In this document: positions 63,227-64,000 of the stretch, one piece after another
Position numbering within the stretch: position 1 is the stretch's first letter
How the letters are laid out: each line of letters starts with the position of its first letter
Position numbers and translations under genes: made by a program
DNA from: Candidatus Gastranaerophilales bacterium
Lineage (GTDB): Bacteria > Cyanobacteriota > Vampirovibrionia > Gastranaerophilales > Gastranaerophilaceae
DNA length: 64,000 bases
Assembly: GCA_944325315.1 (NCBI GenBank)
Contig: CALVAA010000001.1
Location: 1 to 64,000, forward strand
Direction of reading: 5' to 3'
The notes under the pieces: model-generated
What the model was told of the DNA's origin: nothing
The model's database searches: none
What the model saw: only the letters and a program-made list of their open reading frames with translations

Positions 63227-63580
63227 ATGCATATTCACGTTAACGGACGTAACATCGAAATTACGGATGCAATTAAGGCTTACGTCAAAGAAAAAGCAGG
63301 AAAAGTAGCTGCACACTACGAACAAATTGATTCAATCGATGCTATTTTAACTGTAATTAAAAATCCCTCCGTTAGTGAATCCCACATTGCAGAAATAAAC
63401 TGCAAAATAGGTGGTGAGACAATAAGAGTTGAAGAAAGTGCCCAGAGCATGTATGCTTCAATTGACCTTGTATGTGATAAACTTGAAAGGCAAGTTAGAA
63501 AATTCAAAGAAAAAGGGCTTGCAAAATCAAAAGGCGGTGTTGAATCAATTAGAACAACTCAAAGTGAAATTGAAGTATAA
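63227..63580 (+). CDS. hpf: Ribosome hibernation-promoting factor, short form
   Basis: A 117-residue S30AE-domain protein that binds the 30S decoding centre and keeps ribosomes inactive in slow growth. HIHVNGRNIEITDAIKAYVK, the central I-D-A-I-L-T-V-I-K strand, and MYASIDLVCDKLERQVRKFK are family features. It lacks the long C-terminal dimerisation domain, so it is the short type or a lone N-terminal domain. GGAGAAAAACT precedes the ATG, and a promoter and terminator make it a single-gene unit. Confidence 0.92.
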   Translation: MHIHVNGRNIEITDAIKAYVKEKAGKVAAHYEQIDSIDAILTVIKNPSVSESHIAEINCKIGGETIRVEESAQSMYASIDLVCDKLERQVRKFKEKGLAKSKGGVESIRTTQSEIEV

Positions 63581-63599
63581 AATGAATAAAAATAAATTT

Positions 63600-63621
63600 A
63601 AACCCCGGGAATCCGGGGTTT
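63600..63621 (+). terminator. Rho-independent terminator after hpf
   Basis: AAACCCCGG / CCGGGGTTT perfect 9-bp stem, GAAT loop, then TT. It lies 19 bases past the hpf stop. Confidence 0.92.
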
Positions 63622-63687
63622 TTAAATTACAAAATATTATTAAGTGTAATTATTGCTATTAATCTGATTTTGTTGTACTATAGCGAT

Positions 63688-64000
63688 ATGAGAACATTTG
63701 CGGAAACAAAAACACACGAAGTAACGGTCGATGTTGTAATTTTAACAATCCATGAAAACAAACTGAAAGTGTTGTTGGTAAAGCGTGTAAATGAACCATT
63801 CAGAGGTAAATGGTCAATACCCGGCGGATTTATAAGATTATCAGAAAATATAGATGATGCTGCTTTGCGTGTTTTAAAAGAAAAAACGACTGTTTCAAAC
63901 ATTTATCTTGAGCAATTGTATACATTCGGCGACCCGCTCAGATATCCTAATGCCCGTGTTATTACTTGTGCTTATTTTGCACTTTTAAGAGCGGAAGACA
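63688..64000 (+). CDS. NUDIX-domain protein (partial, NrtR/YjhB-like)
   Basis: The first 104 codons, cut by the right edge. The opening reads MRTFAETKTHEVTVDVVILT, followed by KLKVLLVKRVNEPFRGKWSI then PGGFIRLSENIDDAALRVLK and EKTTV. The NUDIX box is degenerate: GGF-x5-E-x-x-DDAA-x-R-x-L-x-EKT in place of the strict G-x5-E-x7-R-E-U-x-E-E. That form is common in NrtR-type regulators and related NUDIX proteins, so it may be a regulator of NAD metabolism or an ADP-ribose/nucleotide hydrolase. The remaining part, which would decide, lies outside the window. Confidence 0.85.
   Translation, partial: MRTFAETKTHEVTVDVVILTIHENKLKVLLVKRVNEPFRGKWSIPGGFIRLSENIDDAALRVLKEKTTVSNIYLEQLYTFGDPLRYPNARVITCAYFALLRAED

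Noticed and set aside
1-64000. CRISPR arrays, rRNA or tRNA genes and intact insertion sequences
   Set aside because: No regularly spaced repeats, no rRNA or tRNA signatures and no transposase frames were seen on either strand.

Overview
This is an AT-rich bacterial chromosome window with high coding density. The cell looks diderm (RND pump with a TolC-type channel, MlaE-type lipid permease) and strictly anaerobic (pyruvate formate-lyase activase, rubrerythrin). It has a dcw-type peptidoglycan cluster and two proteins of a kind I remember from gut relatives of the Cyanobacteria (Melainabacteria/Vampirovibrionia, order Gastranaerophilales). That placement rests on recalled family resemblance, not on a search.

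Region 1 (1-6820) is accessory DNA. Eight paralogous small membrane-protein genes, one cut by the left edge, and three homologous toxin-like genes lie in tandem on the minus strand. One toxin is full length, with an N-terminal D-H-P-R-D-x-x-G-K-F motif typical of phage or conjugation-associated proteins. Two are orphan C-terminal modules. Every toxin-like gene abuts or overlaps a membrane-protein gene downstream, and toxin subtype matches membrane-protein subtype. I read this as a polymorphic toxin/immunity array with a bank of orphan immunity genes. A frameshifted fragment of a large serine recombinase closes the array on the right, which suggests the array sits in a decayed integrative element.

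Region 2 (6851-16844) holds a flavin reductase, an acidic Ca-binding-like protein with an SD-covering hairpin, a K+/H+ antiporter, a YbaK protein and a three-gene RND efflux operon. Region 3 (16981-30163) holds a CNNM/CorC transporter, an aconitase-swivel-like plus NAD-isocitrate-dehydrogenase pair, rubrerythrin, YraN, GatA, several unknown membrane or secreted proteins, a GT39 glycosyltransferase and IspG. Region 4 (30125-34415) is a divergent NuoL-NuoM-NuoN-like trio with no other complex I genes in view.

Region 5 (34532-41591) holds ProRS, a GatD-like amidotransferase, an MlaE permease, a degenerate GT2-like protein, an M48 protease and a lineage-type unknown. Region 6 (41617-48717) is the block murF-mraY-murD-ftsW-murG-folC on the minus strand. 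Region 7 (48820-64000) mixes lineage-specific structural-looking proteins with PflA, NadD, YqeK, RqcH, TypA, GlyA, a WecA/TagO-like transferase, SecG, HisH, an aminotransferase, HPF and a truncated NUDIX gene. It also has a 380-bp gap carrying REP-like palindromes.

No rRNA, tRNA or CRISPR array was found. The toxin/immunity array is the most likely undescribed system here.
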